DNA of 64,000 nucleotides from Streptomyces flavochromogenes. Its GTDB lineage: Bacteria; Actinomycetota; Actinomycetes; Streptomycetales; Streptomycetaceae. Below, one piece after another: positions 36,728 through 44,705 of the stretch (the first letter of the stretch is position 1; each line of letters opens with the position of its first letter). Position numbers and translations under genes: made by a program. The stretch spans positions 62,001-126,000 of the forward strand of contig NZ_JNZO01000011.1 in NCBI RefSeq assembly GCF_000717595.1, in the 5' to 3' direction. The notes beneath the pieces were generated by a model, which saw only the letters and a program-made list of their open reading frames with translations, ran no database searches and had not been told where the DNA came from.

Positions 36728-39700
36728 CTAGTTGGTGCCGATCTTCGCGAGCAGGTCGACGATCCGGGCCTGGACCTCGGCGCTGTTCGCGCGCTCGGCG
36801 AGGAAGAGGACCGTCTCGCCGGATGACAGCTTCGGCAGCTCCTCCTCGGCGAGGTCGGCCGAGGTGTAGACGACGAGCGGGGTGCGGTTGAGCTGCCCGT
36901 TCGCCCGCAGCCAGTCGATGATCCCGGCCCGGCGGCGGCGCACCTGCATCAGGTCCATCACCACCAGGTTCGGCCGCGTCTGGGTGGCGAGCGTGACCGC
37001 CTCGGTGTCCGTGGCCGCCCGCGCGACCTGCATCCCGCGCCGCTCCAGAGTGGCCGCGAGCGCCTCCGCGATGTCCTCGTTCTCCTCGATCAGGAGGACG
37101 CGGGACGGGTGCTGCTCGCTGTCGCGCGGGGCGAGCGCCTTGAGGAGTACGGCCGGATCCGCGCCGTACGCGGCTTCCCGGGTCGCCTGTCCGAGCCCGG
37201 CGGCGAGGAGTACGGGGACCTCGGCGGCGACGGCCGCCTGGCGCAGCGACTGGAGAGCGGTACGGGTGATGGGCCCGGTCAGCGGGTCGACGAAGAGCGC
37301 GGCCGGGAAGGCGGCGATCTGGGCGTCGACCTCCTCGCGGGAGTGCACGATCACCGGCCGGTAGCCCCGGTCGCTCAGGGCCTGCTGGGTGGAGACGTCG
37401 GGGGCGGGCCAGACGAGCAGCCGGCGCGGGTTGTCGAGGGGCTCCGGGGGGAGTTCGTCGTCGACGGGGCGCGGTGCGGGCCGGTTGGCGACCTCGATGG
37501 CGCCACCGGGGCCGTCGAGCGGCTCGGGACCCTCGTCGGAGCCCTCGGCGGGTGCTCCTATGGCGTACGCGCGGCCTTCGGGCGCGCGGGACGGCGCCTG
37601 CGACGGGGAGTCCGCCTGCGGGTGCGGCCTGGCCTCGCCGTGGGCCGGTACGGGGAGCGCGGCCGCGGCCGGCGGGTCGGCCTCCGGCGGGGTGGCGAGC
37701 CTGCGCCGCCGACCGGAGCCGTTGGAGCCGCCGGAGCCACCGGCGCCGTTGGAGGGCGTGCCGGGGGCCGCCGGGACGGGAGGGACGGCGGGGGGCGCCG
37801 GGTTCGCCTGGGCGGGCGGCGGGACGAAGGGAACGCCCTGCCCGAGGGTGCGCACGCTGAACGCCCGCCCCTGGGTCGAGTCCTTCGGCATGGGCAGCTC
37901 GGGCGGCAGCGGTACGGAACCGGTGCCGGTGCCGGACGACGGGGTGCCGGACGACCCGGTCCCGGATCCGGAACCGGTGCTGTTCCGGGGCTCGGCCTGC
38001 GGGATGGAAGCCGTCTGAGCCGGGGGCTGAGCAGAGGTCTGGGCCTGCGGCAGAGACGGCAGCGACTCCGGCTCCGGGGGCGGGGGCATGACGGCCCGGC
38101 GACGCCCGGTCGGCTCGGCAACCGGCGGCTGTGCGTGCGGATGGGCCTGGGGAGGCGCGTGACCGGCGCCGGGGACGCCCCGTACGGCTTCGTGCTGCCC
38201 CTCGTCGGAGACCGGCAGCGGCCCGGCGACGGGGGCGGAGGCACCCGGTCCCGCGAACGGCGCCGGACCCGGCTCGGAGGGACGGTCCGCATCGGCGGGC
38301 GGAAGCGCGAACGGCGTCCTGGGCCCGGCCTCGGCCGCCGCCGCCCGCTCCTGCGCGGCGGCGAGCGCACGCCGGCGGCGCCCGCTCGGCTGCGCCTCGG
38401 GCGGGACCTCGGCGGAGGGCACGGCCGGCAGGGCGCGAGCGAGTGCGGGAGCCGACGGGGTCCCCGAGGGTTCGACGGAGACACCCTGAGGCGGCACGGC
38501 GGTGCCGAGCGCGGCCCGTCCCTGCGCGCCCTCGGCGGCGGTCACGACGGAGCCCTCGGCGGGTCGGCCGCGCCGACGCCCGGTCGGCTCGACGACGGCG
38601 GCGCCCTGGGGCGAACCGGTGGCGGCAACGGCCTGTTCCACGCCCGAGTTCTGCTGGGCCGGGATCAGTTCGGCGGGTCCGCCGGCAGCCTCTCCCGTAC
38701 GGGCGCGACGACGGCCACTGGGCTCGGCACCGCCCTCAGGGGCGACCGAGCTCTCCAGGAAGGCGTCCGTGGAGGCACGCCGGGCGCGCCGCCGTCCCCC
38801 GCCGGAGGCCTCCGACGGGTCGGCGGAGAGCGCGAGAGGAGCGGAAGGAGCGACGCCGGAACCGGAGGAACCGGAAGAACCGGAGGAACCGGAGGGAGCC
38901 GAGACGGGCGCGGAGGCCTGCGCGGGCAGCGCGAGCGCCTCCCGACCACCGACGACGGGGCCACCGGTCGGCCCACCGACGGGTCCACCGACCTGACCGA
39001 CGGCCGGTCCCCGTGCGGGCGCGCCGCCCGCCGCCCCCTCAGGACCCGTCTCCGTCACGGGGACCGTGCCCCGCCCCGTACCGAGCGGGACTTCGAGCAC
39101 GTACGCGCCGCCGCTCGTCCCCGGCACCTCGTGGGTCTGCACGACACCGCCGTGCGCCGCCACGATGCCGCGTACGACCGGCCCGTGGACCGGGTCGCCG
39201 CCCGCGTACGGCCCGCGGACCTCGATCCGTACGACATCACCGCGCTGTGCGGCCGCGACGACGATCGTGGAGTCGGCCGGCCCGGAGCCCTGGGCGGCGG
39301 CGCGGTTCCTGCCGGTCGCGTCGACGCCGGCGACGTCCGCGACGAGGTGCGCGAGCGCGGTCGCGAGCCGGGTCGCGTCGACCTCGGCCTCGATCGGCGG
39401 CGCGTGCACGGCGAACTGGGCGCGACCGGGCCCGATCAGGTCGACAGCCCCGTCGATGCCCGCCGTCACGACCCCGTCGAGGAGCGCGACGCGCTTGTCC
39501 AGCGCCTCCTCGCCCGCGTCCAGGCGCTGGTAGCCCAGGACGTTGTCGACGAGCGCCGTCATGCGGGCGTACCCGGCGGCGAGGTGGTGCAGGACCTGGT
39601 TGGCCTCGGGCCAGAGCTGTCCGGCGTCGTCCGCGGCGAGGGTGCCCAGCTGGGTGCGCAGCTCCTGGAGGGGGCCGCGCAGGGACTCGGCGAGGACGGC

Positions 39701-40654
39701 CGTGAGCTGCTCGTGCCGGGCGGCCAGGGAGGCGTACCGCTCCTGCTGCGCCTCCCGGTCGGCGGCGTTCCGCTCGGCGCGGTCGGCGAGTTCGGCGGCG
39801 TTCCGCTCGGTGAGGTCCTTGATCTCGGCGGCGTGTTCCTCGACGAGCTGCTCGTACGGCCTGCGGTCGGTGAAGGTCATGACGGCGCCGACGAGCTGGT
39901 CGCCGTCGCGGACCGGGGCGGTCGTCAGGTCGACCGGCACGCGGTCGCCCTTCTTCGCCCAGAGGACCTGCCCGCGGACGCGGTGCTTGCGGCCGGACTT
40001 GAGGGTGTCGGCGAGCGGCGATTCCTCGTACGGGAAGGGCTCGCCGTCGGAGCGCTTGGCGAGGATCAGCGGGTGCAGCTCCTGGCCGCCGAGTTCGCCG
40101 GCGCGGTAGCCGAGTATCTGGGCGGCGGCCGGGTTGACGAGGACGACGCGACCGTCGGTGTCCGTGCCGACGACGCCCTCGGCCGCGGCGCGCAGGATCA
40201 TCTCGGTCTGCCGCTGCGAGCGGGCGAGTTCGGCCTCGGTGTCGAGGGTGCCGGTGAGGTCCCGGACGACCAGCATGAGCAGCTCGTCGCCGGTGTAGCC
40301 GCCGTACGAGTCGTAGGCCTCCCGGCCGTCCTCCAGGCTGGCGCTGGTCACCTCGACGGCGAATTCGCCGCCGTCGGTGCGGCGGGCGATCATCCGGGTC
40401 GGCTTGGTGCGGCCGCGCTCGTCGGTGCCCTCGGGGCGGCGCATGGAACCGGGGATGAGCCGGGAGTCGAAGCCGGGCAGGAGATCGAGCAGACCGCGGC
40501 CCACGAGTGCGGTGCCCGGGGTCTCGAACATGCCGAGGGCGATGGTGTTGGCGTTGACGACCGTGCCGTTGCAGTTGACGAGCACGAGGCCGTCGGGGAG
40601 GGCGTCGAGTATGGCTGCGAGGCGAGCAGCGCCCCGGGATGGCCTGCTGCTCAC
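36728..40654 (-). CDS. PAS-PAS-pseudokinase-receiver signalling protein with GRRR-repeat linker
   Basis: 1308 residues from GTG 40654 (GGGAGGA 9 bases upstream). Two PAS domains (about 10-135 and 148-265), a coiled coil (265-320), then a histidine-kinase-like core that has lost key residues: the DHp motif reads AESLRGPL (Glu where His belongs), the N-box lacks Asn (ALAHLVADVAG), and the G boxes are eroded. Residues ~530-1060 are disordered and carry at least six P-(S/T)-GRRR motifs. The C-terminus has a degenerate and a better receiver domain (about 1187-1308, EENED, VMDL), the latter without the conserved Lys. Probably a scaffold or sensor, not a kinase. Confidence 0.85.
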   Translation of the reverse strand: MSSRPSRGAARLAAILDALPDGLVLVNCNGTVVNANTIALGMFETPGTALVGRGLLDLLPGFDSRLIPGSMRRPEGTDERGRTKPTRMIARRTDGGEFAVEVTSASLEDGREAYDSYGGYTGDELLMLVVRDLTGTLDTEAELARSQRQTEMILRAAAEGVVGTDTDGRVVLVNPAAAQILGYRAGELGGQELHPLILAKRSDGEPFPYEESPLADTLKSGRKHRVRGQVLWAKKGDRVPVDLTTAPVRDGDQLVGAVMTFTDRRPYEQLVEEHAAEIKDLTERNAAELADRAERNAADREAQQERYASLAARHEQLTAVLAESLRGPLQELRTQLGTLAADDAGQLWPEANQVLHHLAAGYARMTALVDNVLGYQRLDAGEEALDKRVALLDGVVTAGIDGAVDLIGPGRAQFAVHAPPIEAEVDATRLATALAHLVADVAGVDATGRNRAAAQGSGPADSTIVVAAAQRGDVVRIEVRGPYAGGDPVHGPVVRGIVAAHGGVVQTHEVPGTSGGAYVLEVPLGTGRGTVPVTETGPEGAAGGAPARGPAVGQVGGPVGGPTGGPVVGGREALALPAQASAPVSAPSGSSGSSGSSGSGVAPSAPLALSADPSEASGGGRRRARRASTDAFLESSVAPEGGAEPSGRRRARTGEAAGGPAELIPAQQNSGVEQAVAATGSPQGAAVVEPTGRRRGRPAEGSVVTAAEGAQGRAALGTAVPPQGVSVEPSGTPSAPALARALPAVPSAEVPPEAQPSGRRRRALAAAQERAAAAEAGPRTPFALPPADADRPSEPGPAPFAGPGASAPVAGPLPVSDEGQHEAVRGVPGAGHAPPQAHPHAQPPVAEPTGRRRAVMPPPPEPESLPSLPQAQTSAQPPAQTASIPQAEPRNSTGSGSGTGSSGTPSSGTGTGSVPLPPELPMPKDSTQGRAFSVRTLGQGVPFVPPPAQANPAPPAVPPVPAAPGTPSNGAGGSGGSNGSGRRRRLATPPEADPPAAAALPVPAHGEARPHPQADSPSQAPSRAPEGRAYAIGAPAEGSDEGPEPLDGPGGAIEVANRPAPRPVDDELPPEPLDNPRRLLVWPAPDVSTQQALSDRGYRPVIVHSREEVDAQIAAFPAALFVDPLTGPITRTALQSLRQAAVAAEVPVLLAAGLGQATREAAYGADPAVLLKALAPRDSEQHPSRVLLIEENEDIAEALAATLERRGMQVARAATDTEAVTLATQTRPNLVVMDLMQVRRRRAGIIDWLRANGQLNRTPLVVYTSADLAEEELPKLSSGETVLFLAERANSAEVQARIVDLLAKIGTN

Positions 40655-40775
40655 GACGACGTTCCTCCCTGACGCACTGCAACGTGCATGCCCTATCGGC
40701 CGGCCGGCCCCATCTTGCCCCTCGGGCCGCACCCTGTCACGGAAGGGAGTCTAAGGGAGCCTCCGGGGGTGACCC

Positions 40776-40818
40776 CGGTCTCATCCCGGTCTCATCCCGT
40801 CCCATCCTGTCTCATCCC
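40776..40818. repeat. Short tandem repeats of CGGTCTCATCC
   Basis: Four units of 10-11 bp (two exact, two degenerate) lie immediately past the SSI-like gene stop on the minus strand. Confidence 0.6.
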
Positions 40819-41234
40819 CGGACAAGAGGAAGGACCGGCTCCAGATTCTCCCAGCGGTTGATCTCACAGCCGTTGGCACGCGAGAAACGGGCGTCGACCG
40901 TGCGGCCCTGCCAGGTGCCGGTGATGTGGGCGAGCGCCGGACCGCCGTACACCTGCGTGCAGAACCGGTCCGCGGGCACGGGCTCGAACGGGTTACCGCC
41001 CTCCTTCGCGAGCTGCTCAAGGCGCTCGCAGGCGTTGTCGCGCGCCGGGTGGTTTCCGCCGGCGCGGTCGTCGCACCTCAGCTCGAAGGTGCCGTCGGCG
41101 TCCGGGTGCCCGCTCTCGGAGACGGTCACGGTCAAGCTCTCGGGCGGCGAGAGCAGGGGCAGCGGCGGAAGCGGACCGAGCCCCGCGGTACCGGCGGCGG
41201 TGGCGAGGGACGCGAGGACGAGGCGGCGCAGCAT
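40812..41234 (-). CDS. Subtilisin inhibitor-like (SSI family) secreted protein
   Basis: 140 residues. Signal peptide about 1-30, then an SSI domain with its four core cysteines: Cys54-Cys69 and Cys92-Cys123. WQGRTVDARFSRANGCEINRW matches the SSI C-terminal signature. The reactive loop aligns as F-C-T-Q-V-Y, placing Gln94 at P1 before Val95; studied SSIs have Met, Lys or Arg there. It would inhibit secreted subtilisin-like or other serine proteases if the loop is functional. ATG 41234 with GGAG 7 bases ahead. Confidence 0.9.
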   Translation of the reverse strand: MLRRLVLASLATAAGTAGLGPLPPLPLLSPPESLTVTVSESGHPDADGTFELRCDDRAGGNHPARDNACERLEQLAKEGGNPFEPVPADRFCTQVYGGPALAHITGTWQGRTVDARFSRANGCEINRWENLEPVLPLVRG

Positions 41235-41535
41235 GCGGATCTCCAGGAGCGGGGCAGCGGGAGGCGTCGGTGTACGGGGCGTGGGCGCACGACGTGCCCC
41301 GCCCCGTCTAACGCTCCGGGCGCCGGGGCGTTGCGCAAGCGGGGTGCGCCGGGCGGGCGCGGGTGCGACGGAGGGGTCGCTGCGGGTGGGTCCGGTGGCT
41401 TCGGAGGGCGCCACGTCGGGGTCGCCGGGCTTTGCCCTCGACCCCGGAGGGCTAGTACGGTGAGAATCGATTGGTGACAGCCGGTTCGCCTGTGTCATCA
41501 TCTGCACGCACCACTCGCTTACGCGCGAGGTGCAT
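41235..41535. other. 301-bp intergenic region before tRNA-Ser(GCU)
   Basis: Nothing coding recognised. The left part is GC-only low complexity. Near the right end an inverted pair TGACA/TGTCA (41475-41500) lies where the tRNA promoter is expected. Confidence 0.5.
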
Positions 41536-41626
41536 GGAGGCGTCGCCTAGTCCGGTCTATGGCGCCGCACTGCTAATGCGGTTTGGGTCTTAAAGCCCAT
41601 CGAGGGTTCAAATCCCTCCGCCTCCG
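41536..41626 (+). tRNA. tRNA-Ser (anticodon GCU)
   Basis: Acceptor GGAGGCG/CGCCTCC with discriminator G, anticodon GCT in the loop CTGCTAA, long variable arm (TTTGGGTCTTAAAGCCCA), T-arm GAGGGTTCAAATCCCTC. 91 nt; CCA not encoded. It reads AGC/AGU serine codons. Confidence 0.96.
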
Positions 41627-41633
41627 CCCCTAC

Positions 41634-41664
41634 CGAAGCCCCGGCCCCACAGGCCGGGGCTTCG
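41634..41664 (+). terminator. Terminator of tRNA-Ser(GCU)
   Basis: Perfect 13-bp stem CGAAGCCCCGGCC/GGCCGGGGCTTCG, followed by GTTTCC. Confidence 0.9.
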
Positions 41665-41770
41665 GCCGTTTCCGGCCGACGGTGCGCCGCCCCGACCACC
41701 CCCGCCATTCGGCCGCACGTGCGGGCCCGTGCGGAGTTTCCGCAGGTCACAAGGGGTGAGGCCAATGGAT

Positions 41771-41799
41771 TTCACATGGCGGCGGCAGTCATGTAATGT
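41771..41799 (+). promoter_or_regulatory. Promoter of tRNA-Arg
   Basis: -35 TTCACA (41771-41776), 17-bp spacer, -10 TAATGT (41794-41799), placing transcription start about 55 bp before the tRNA. Confidence 0.65.
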
Positions 41800-41859
41800 T
41801 CTGTCTGTCGCCGCGAGCGGGTCGAAAGACCGGGGAGCGGAGGCAAGACAAAAGAACAA

Positions 41860-41932
41860 GCACTCGTAGCTTAACGGATAGAGCATCTGACTACGGATCA
41901 GAAGGTTGCAGGTTCGAATCCTGCCGAGTGCA
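41860..41932 (+). tRNA. tRNA-Arg (anticodon ACG)
   Basis: Acceptor GCACTCG/CGAGTGC, discriminator A, D-arm GTAGCTTAACGGATAGAGC, anticodon ACG in the loop CTACGGA, T-arm GCAGGTTCGAATCCTGC. 73 nt. A34 is expected to be deaminated to inosine to read CGU/CGC/CGA. Confidence 0.97.
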
Positions 41933-41940
41933 CACAGGCA

Positions 41941-41968
41941 AGAGGCCCGGACGAGAGTCCGGGCCTCT
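41941..41968 (+). terminator. Terminator of tRNA-Arg
   Basis: Perfect 12-bp stem AGAGGCCCGGAC/GTCCGGGCCTCT with a GAGA loop and TTGCGTTT tail. Confidence 0.92.
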
Positions 41969-42100
41969 TGCGTTTCCGGGGCGTACAGCAGTGAAGTCGG
42001 CACCGGCTCAGTGGCAGTCCGGTACTACCCCGCCGACAGCGTGGCCGCTCATGTCGCGTCGGGTGGGGGACACGACGGCGCGTCCGATCGGGAGGGGCAG

Positions 42101-42763
42101 ATGAGGTTCAAAGCTGGAGTGGCGGGCCTGACCGCTGTAGTGATGGCGGCCTTGGCGGGGTGTGGGGCCCAGGCGGCCGCGGGGCCGGAGGGCGCGGCCC
42201 CGGTGGCGCCGGCCCGCACCGCTGCGCCGAGTGCCGTTCCGGCGAACGAGGCCGTGCGCCTCCCTTCCGCGGAGCTGCAAGGCCGATGGTGGACATGGGC
42301 GGCCTCGGAGCCCGACGCGACCAACCCTGTCGCTGACACGGACGGGAGCGCGTGCGGACGCAATCAACCGCACGATGTGTGGTTCCTGGCCGGAACCTTC
42401 GGCGGTCAGGCCGAGCGCACGTGCGAGGTTCCCAGCGGTCGTCCGATTGCTGCGCCTGTCGTCAACACCTTCGGAGACCCTGAGAACTGCGAGGCCTTCA
42501 TGGGCAGCGCGCGGGGAACCGTGCTCCTCGACGGCAAGGTGGTCGAGCCGGAGACTCACAAAGCCGACTTGATCATGGTGCAAGGAGCTGAAGGCAACCC
42601 GCTCACCGGGGAGGAAGGGCGCTTCACAGCTACAGGGTGCGGCTTGTGGGTGCAGCTGCCGCCCCTTGCTTCCGGGACGCACTCGCTGAAGATCCGTGGT
42701 CGGTCGGGCGACTTCTCGACCGGTGTGGACTACGCGTTGACCGTCGCCGCCTCGTCGGTCTAG
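42101..42763 (+). CDS. Hypothetical lipoprotein
   Basis: 220 residues, family not recognised. Lipobox VMAALAGC (Cys21) marks a lipid-anchored extracellular protein, followed by an Ala/Pro linker (24-55). The folded part (about 58-220) starts RWWTWAASEPDATNPVADTDG and has four Cys (SACGRN, RTCEV, ENCEAF, TGCGL). GGAGGGGCAG ribosome site directly before ATG. Codon use is somewhat less GC-biased than neighbours, and the gene sits next to tRNA-Arg, a common integration point, although no integrase or att repeat was found. Confidence 0.8.
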   Translation: MRFKAGVAGLTAVVMAALAGCGAQAAAGPEGAAPVAPARTAAPSAVPANEAVRLPSAELQGRWWTWAASEPDATNPVADTDGSACGRNQPHDVWFLAGTFGGQAERTCEVPSGRPIAAPVVNTFGDPENCEAFMGSARGTVLLDGKVVEPETHKADLIMVQGAEGNPLTGEEGRFTATGCGLWVQLPPLASGTHSLKIRGRSGDFSTGVDYALTVAASSV

Positions 42764-42778
42764 GCGAGCGGATGGAGA

Positions 42779-42808
42779 AGAGACCCCGGGATGATCCCCG
42801 GGGTCTCT
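42779..42808 (+). terminator. Terminator of the lipoprotein gene
   Basis: AGAGACCCCGGG and CCCCGGGGTCTCT around ATGAT. Confidence 0.88.
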
Positions 42809-42970
42809 CCTGTACCTCACAGCCATTGTGGGCGGTTCAGCCGGCGCCGCCCGTCGCGTCGGACAACCCGCCGATCGCCGGTCCCCGGCCCCCCAAGCCT
42901 TCGGGGATGGGGGGTTTGAGGGTTAGGGTCGGATGATCGTTCTTTTCTCTTCGAATGTGGGGGTTGGGGC

Positions 42971-43336
42971 ATGGCGCTCTTCGGGAACGCGCACGCGATA
43001 GATCCGGCGCAGGCGCAGCAGGACTACGCGCGGCTGCTCGGGCAGGGGGAGCAGGTGCACGCCGCCTACCTGCTGATTCGCGACACCATCTTCTTCACCG
43101 ACCGGCGGCTCGTGCTGGTCGACAAGCAGGGCATCACCGGCAAGAAGGTCGAGTACCACTCGATCCCGTACAAGAGCATCACGCACTTCGCGGTCGAGAC
43201 CGCCGGCACCTTCGACCTGGACGCCGAGCTGAAGATCTGGATCTCGGGCAGCCAGCTTCCGGTCCAGAAGACCTTCACCAAGGGTGTCGACATCTACGAG
43301 GTGCAGGCGATCCTCACGCAGTTCGTCGCCCGCTAG
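42971..43336 (+). CDS. Bacterial PH-domain protein (bPH_1)
   Basis: 121 residues, a single bacterial pleckstrin-homology domain of the YvbH/DUF1696 type: HAAYLLIRDTIFFTDRRLVL, GKKVEYHSIPYKSITHFAVE and TAGTFDLDAELKIWISG are signature strands. Cytoplasmic, no TM. The family's role is unknown; members form ring oligomers. ATG start. Followed by a terminator. Confidence 0.92.
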   Translation: MALFGNAHAIDPAQAQQDYARLLGQGEQVHAAYLLIRDTIFFTDRRLVLVDKQGITGKKVEYHSIPYKSITHFAVETAGTFDLDAELKIWISGSQLPVQKTFTKGVDIYEVQAILTQFVAR

Positions 43337-43358
43337 GCGGCGGACGCCCGTAGGTGTG

Positions 43359-43404
43359 GGGGAGGGATTTCCGGGGGTATACCCGGGAATCTCCCCCCTT
43401 TTGG
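43359..43404 (+). terminator. Terminator of the PH-domain gene
   Basis: A long imperfect stem running from GGGGGAGGGATTTCC to GGGAATCTCCCCCC with GTATAC near the loop, ending in TTTT. Confidence 0.82.
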
Positions 43405-43475
43405 GTGAACCTGTCTTATTTGCATGTCAGTTGAATATGCCTTCGTCCTAGCTTGCGAGACGGAGGTGATGATCG

Positions 43476-44300
43476 ATGGACGCGATCGACATCGATGACT
43501 TGGTGTACGCCGCCACCGGCGCGCCCCTGCGGAGGCTGACCGCGTACGACGGGACCCACTGGTTCCCCGTCGTGGACGTGGCGAAGCGGCTGGGGTACCG
43601 GGGGACCCGGGAGGCGTTGCGGACGGTGGCGCTGCCCGGGACGTACCTGGCGTCCGCGCGGGAGCTCGCCGGGGGCGAGGAGTTCTCCGGCCGGTGCGGG
43701 ATCAGGGCGACGACGCGGATGGTGAGCCTGCAGGGGCTCGTCCAGCTCGTCGGGGCCTGCCGGAGACCGGAGGCCGGGCCGTTCCGGGCGTGGACGGCCG
43801 AGGTCATAGCGGCGGTCCAGCGGTACGGGGGGTACGGGCTCGAACCCTCCCCCGCACACAGCGGGTTCGTGCTGCCGCCGGAGCTCGTCGACGTCCTCGT
43901 ACGGCTCGACGGGCAGTTCGACGAGCGGGCCGTCGCGTACGCCGAGCACACCGAGTACGCGGAGCTGCTCCGCGAGGCCCGGCAGAGTCTCTCAAGGGTC
44001 GCCGACTCCCTTGAACGGCTCTCCGTGCCCCGCCAGCGCGTCGGCGCCGCCGTCGCGCTCACCCCGCAGCAGTTGGTCGAGTCCTGGGCCATCACCGGGG
44101 ACGTGCGCACGGTCGCGAGCTTTCTCGCCCCCGCCCTGATCCGTGGCGGCGTCCGCTACCGGGCCCAGGACGTCACCCGGCGCACCGGGCTCTCCGGCGA
44201 GCGCGTCCGGGACTGCGTGCGTCTCCTGATCGAGCGCGGGTGCATGCGGGAGGTCGGCGGGCCGGACGCCGACGGGGCGCGGATCTACGTCCTGCCCTGA
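43476..44300 (+). CDS. BRO-N domain DNA-binding protein
   Basis: 274 residues. The N-terminal BRO-N domain (about 17-105) shows WFPVVDVAKRLGYRGTREAL, the helix-turn-helix style motif of phage antirepressors and baculovirus BRO proteins. Central helical region (about 150-190), then a C-terminal winged-helix-like domain (about 195-270; TRRTGLSGERVRDCVRLLIE). Ribosome site GGAGGTGAT is almost fully complementary to the 16S tail. The upstream 40 bp are AT-rich for this genome. No phage genes lie nearby, so it is a domesticated regulator or a remnant. The 3' end overlaps the convergent gene by 16 bp. Confidence 0.85.
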   Translation: MDAIDIDDLVYAATGAPLRRLTAYDGTHWFPVVDVAKRLGYRGTREALRTVALPGTYLASARELAGGEEFSGRCGIRATTRMVSLQGLVQLVGACRRPEAGPFRAWTAEVIAAVQRYGGYGLEPSPAHSGFVLPPELVDVLVRLDGQFDERAVAYAEHTEYAELLREARQSLSRVADSLERLSVPRQRVGAAVALTPQQLVESWAITGDVRTVASFLAPALIRGGVRYRAQDVTRRTGLSGERVRDCVRLLIERGCMREVGGPDADGARIYVLP

Positions 44301-44680
44301 GGCGGCACGACGACGACCTGGTACGCGTCCGTGTAGACGACCCGGCCGGGGGCAGCCGACTCCAGGCGGACGCAGGGCACCCCGTGGTCACGCAGGATGC
44401 GCAGGTACGGGGCGACCCGGGCCAGTGCCTCGGTGGCCGTCGGGCGGAACCAGGCGGCCGCGCCCGGGTTCAGCTCCGGGTCGTAGACCGTCGGGTCGAC
44501 CGTGGTCGGGTTGGGGAAGTGGGCGTCGTACCAGTCGTTCGAGGAGCGCCAGATCGCCCACTCCCCGGAGGACAGCCTGCCCTCCCGGGCCAGCAGGTTG
44601 GTCAGGCCGAAGACCCCGGGGTGGTTGCCCCGGGGTCCCGGGGCCGGGGACTGGAAGCGGATGTGGCGGAGACTGGACAT
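44285..44680 (-). CDS. Conserved hypothetical protein
   Basis: 131 residues, not recognised. Trp- and Pro-rich with NDWYDAHFPNPTTVDP and ARVAPYLRILRDHGVPCVRL; no TM or signal. Looks like a small globular protein of Streptomyces. ATG 44680; a longer frame upstream has no ribosome site. Convergent with the BRO-N gene and divergent from the DUF2797 gene, 25 bp apart. Confidence 0.65.
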   Translation of the reverse strand: MSSLRHIRFQSPAPGPRGNHPGVFGLTNLLAREGRLSSGEWAIWRSSNDWYDAHFPNPTTVDPTVYDPELNPGAAAWFRPTATEALARVAPYLRILRDHGVPCVRLESAAPGRVVYTDAYQVVVVPPQGRT

Positions 44681-44705
44681 CCGGGGAGCATAGGGAGGCA
44701 CGAGC

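Noticed and set aside
37109..40672. A ~1190-codon open frame on the plus strand opposite the PAS protein
   Set aside because: Low-complexity Arg/Gly/Pro translation mirroring the real gene; no ribosome site or known domain.
41600..42100. att duplication of the tRNA-Arg 3' end
   Set aside because: No second copy of the tRNA 3' sequence was seen downstream within the window.
43476..44680. A prophage or integrative element around the BRO-N gene
   Set aside because: No integrase, capsid, terminase or att repeats; the neighbours are ordinary chromosomal genes.
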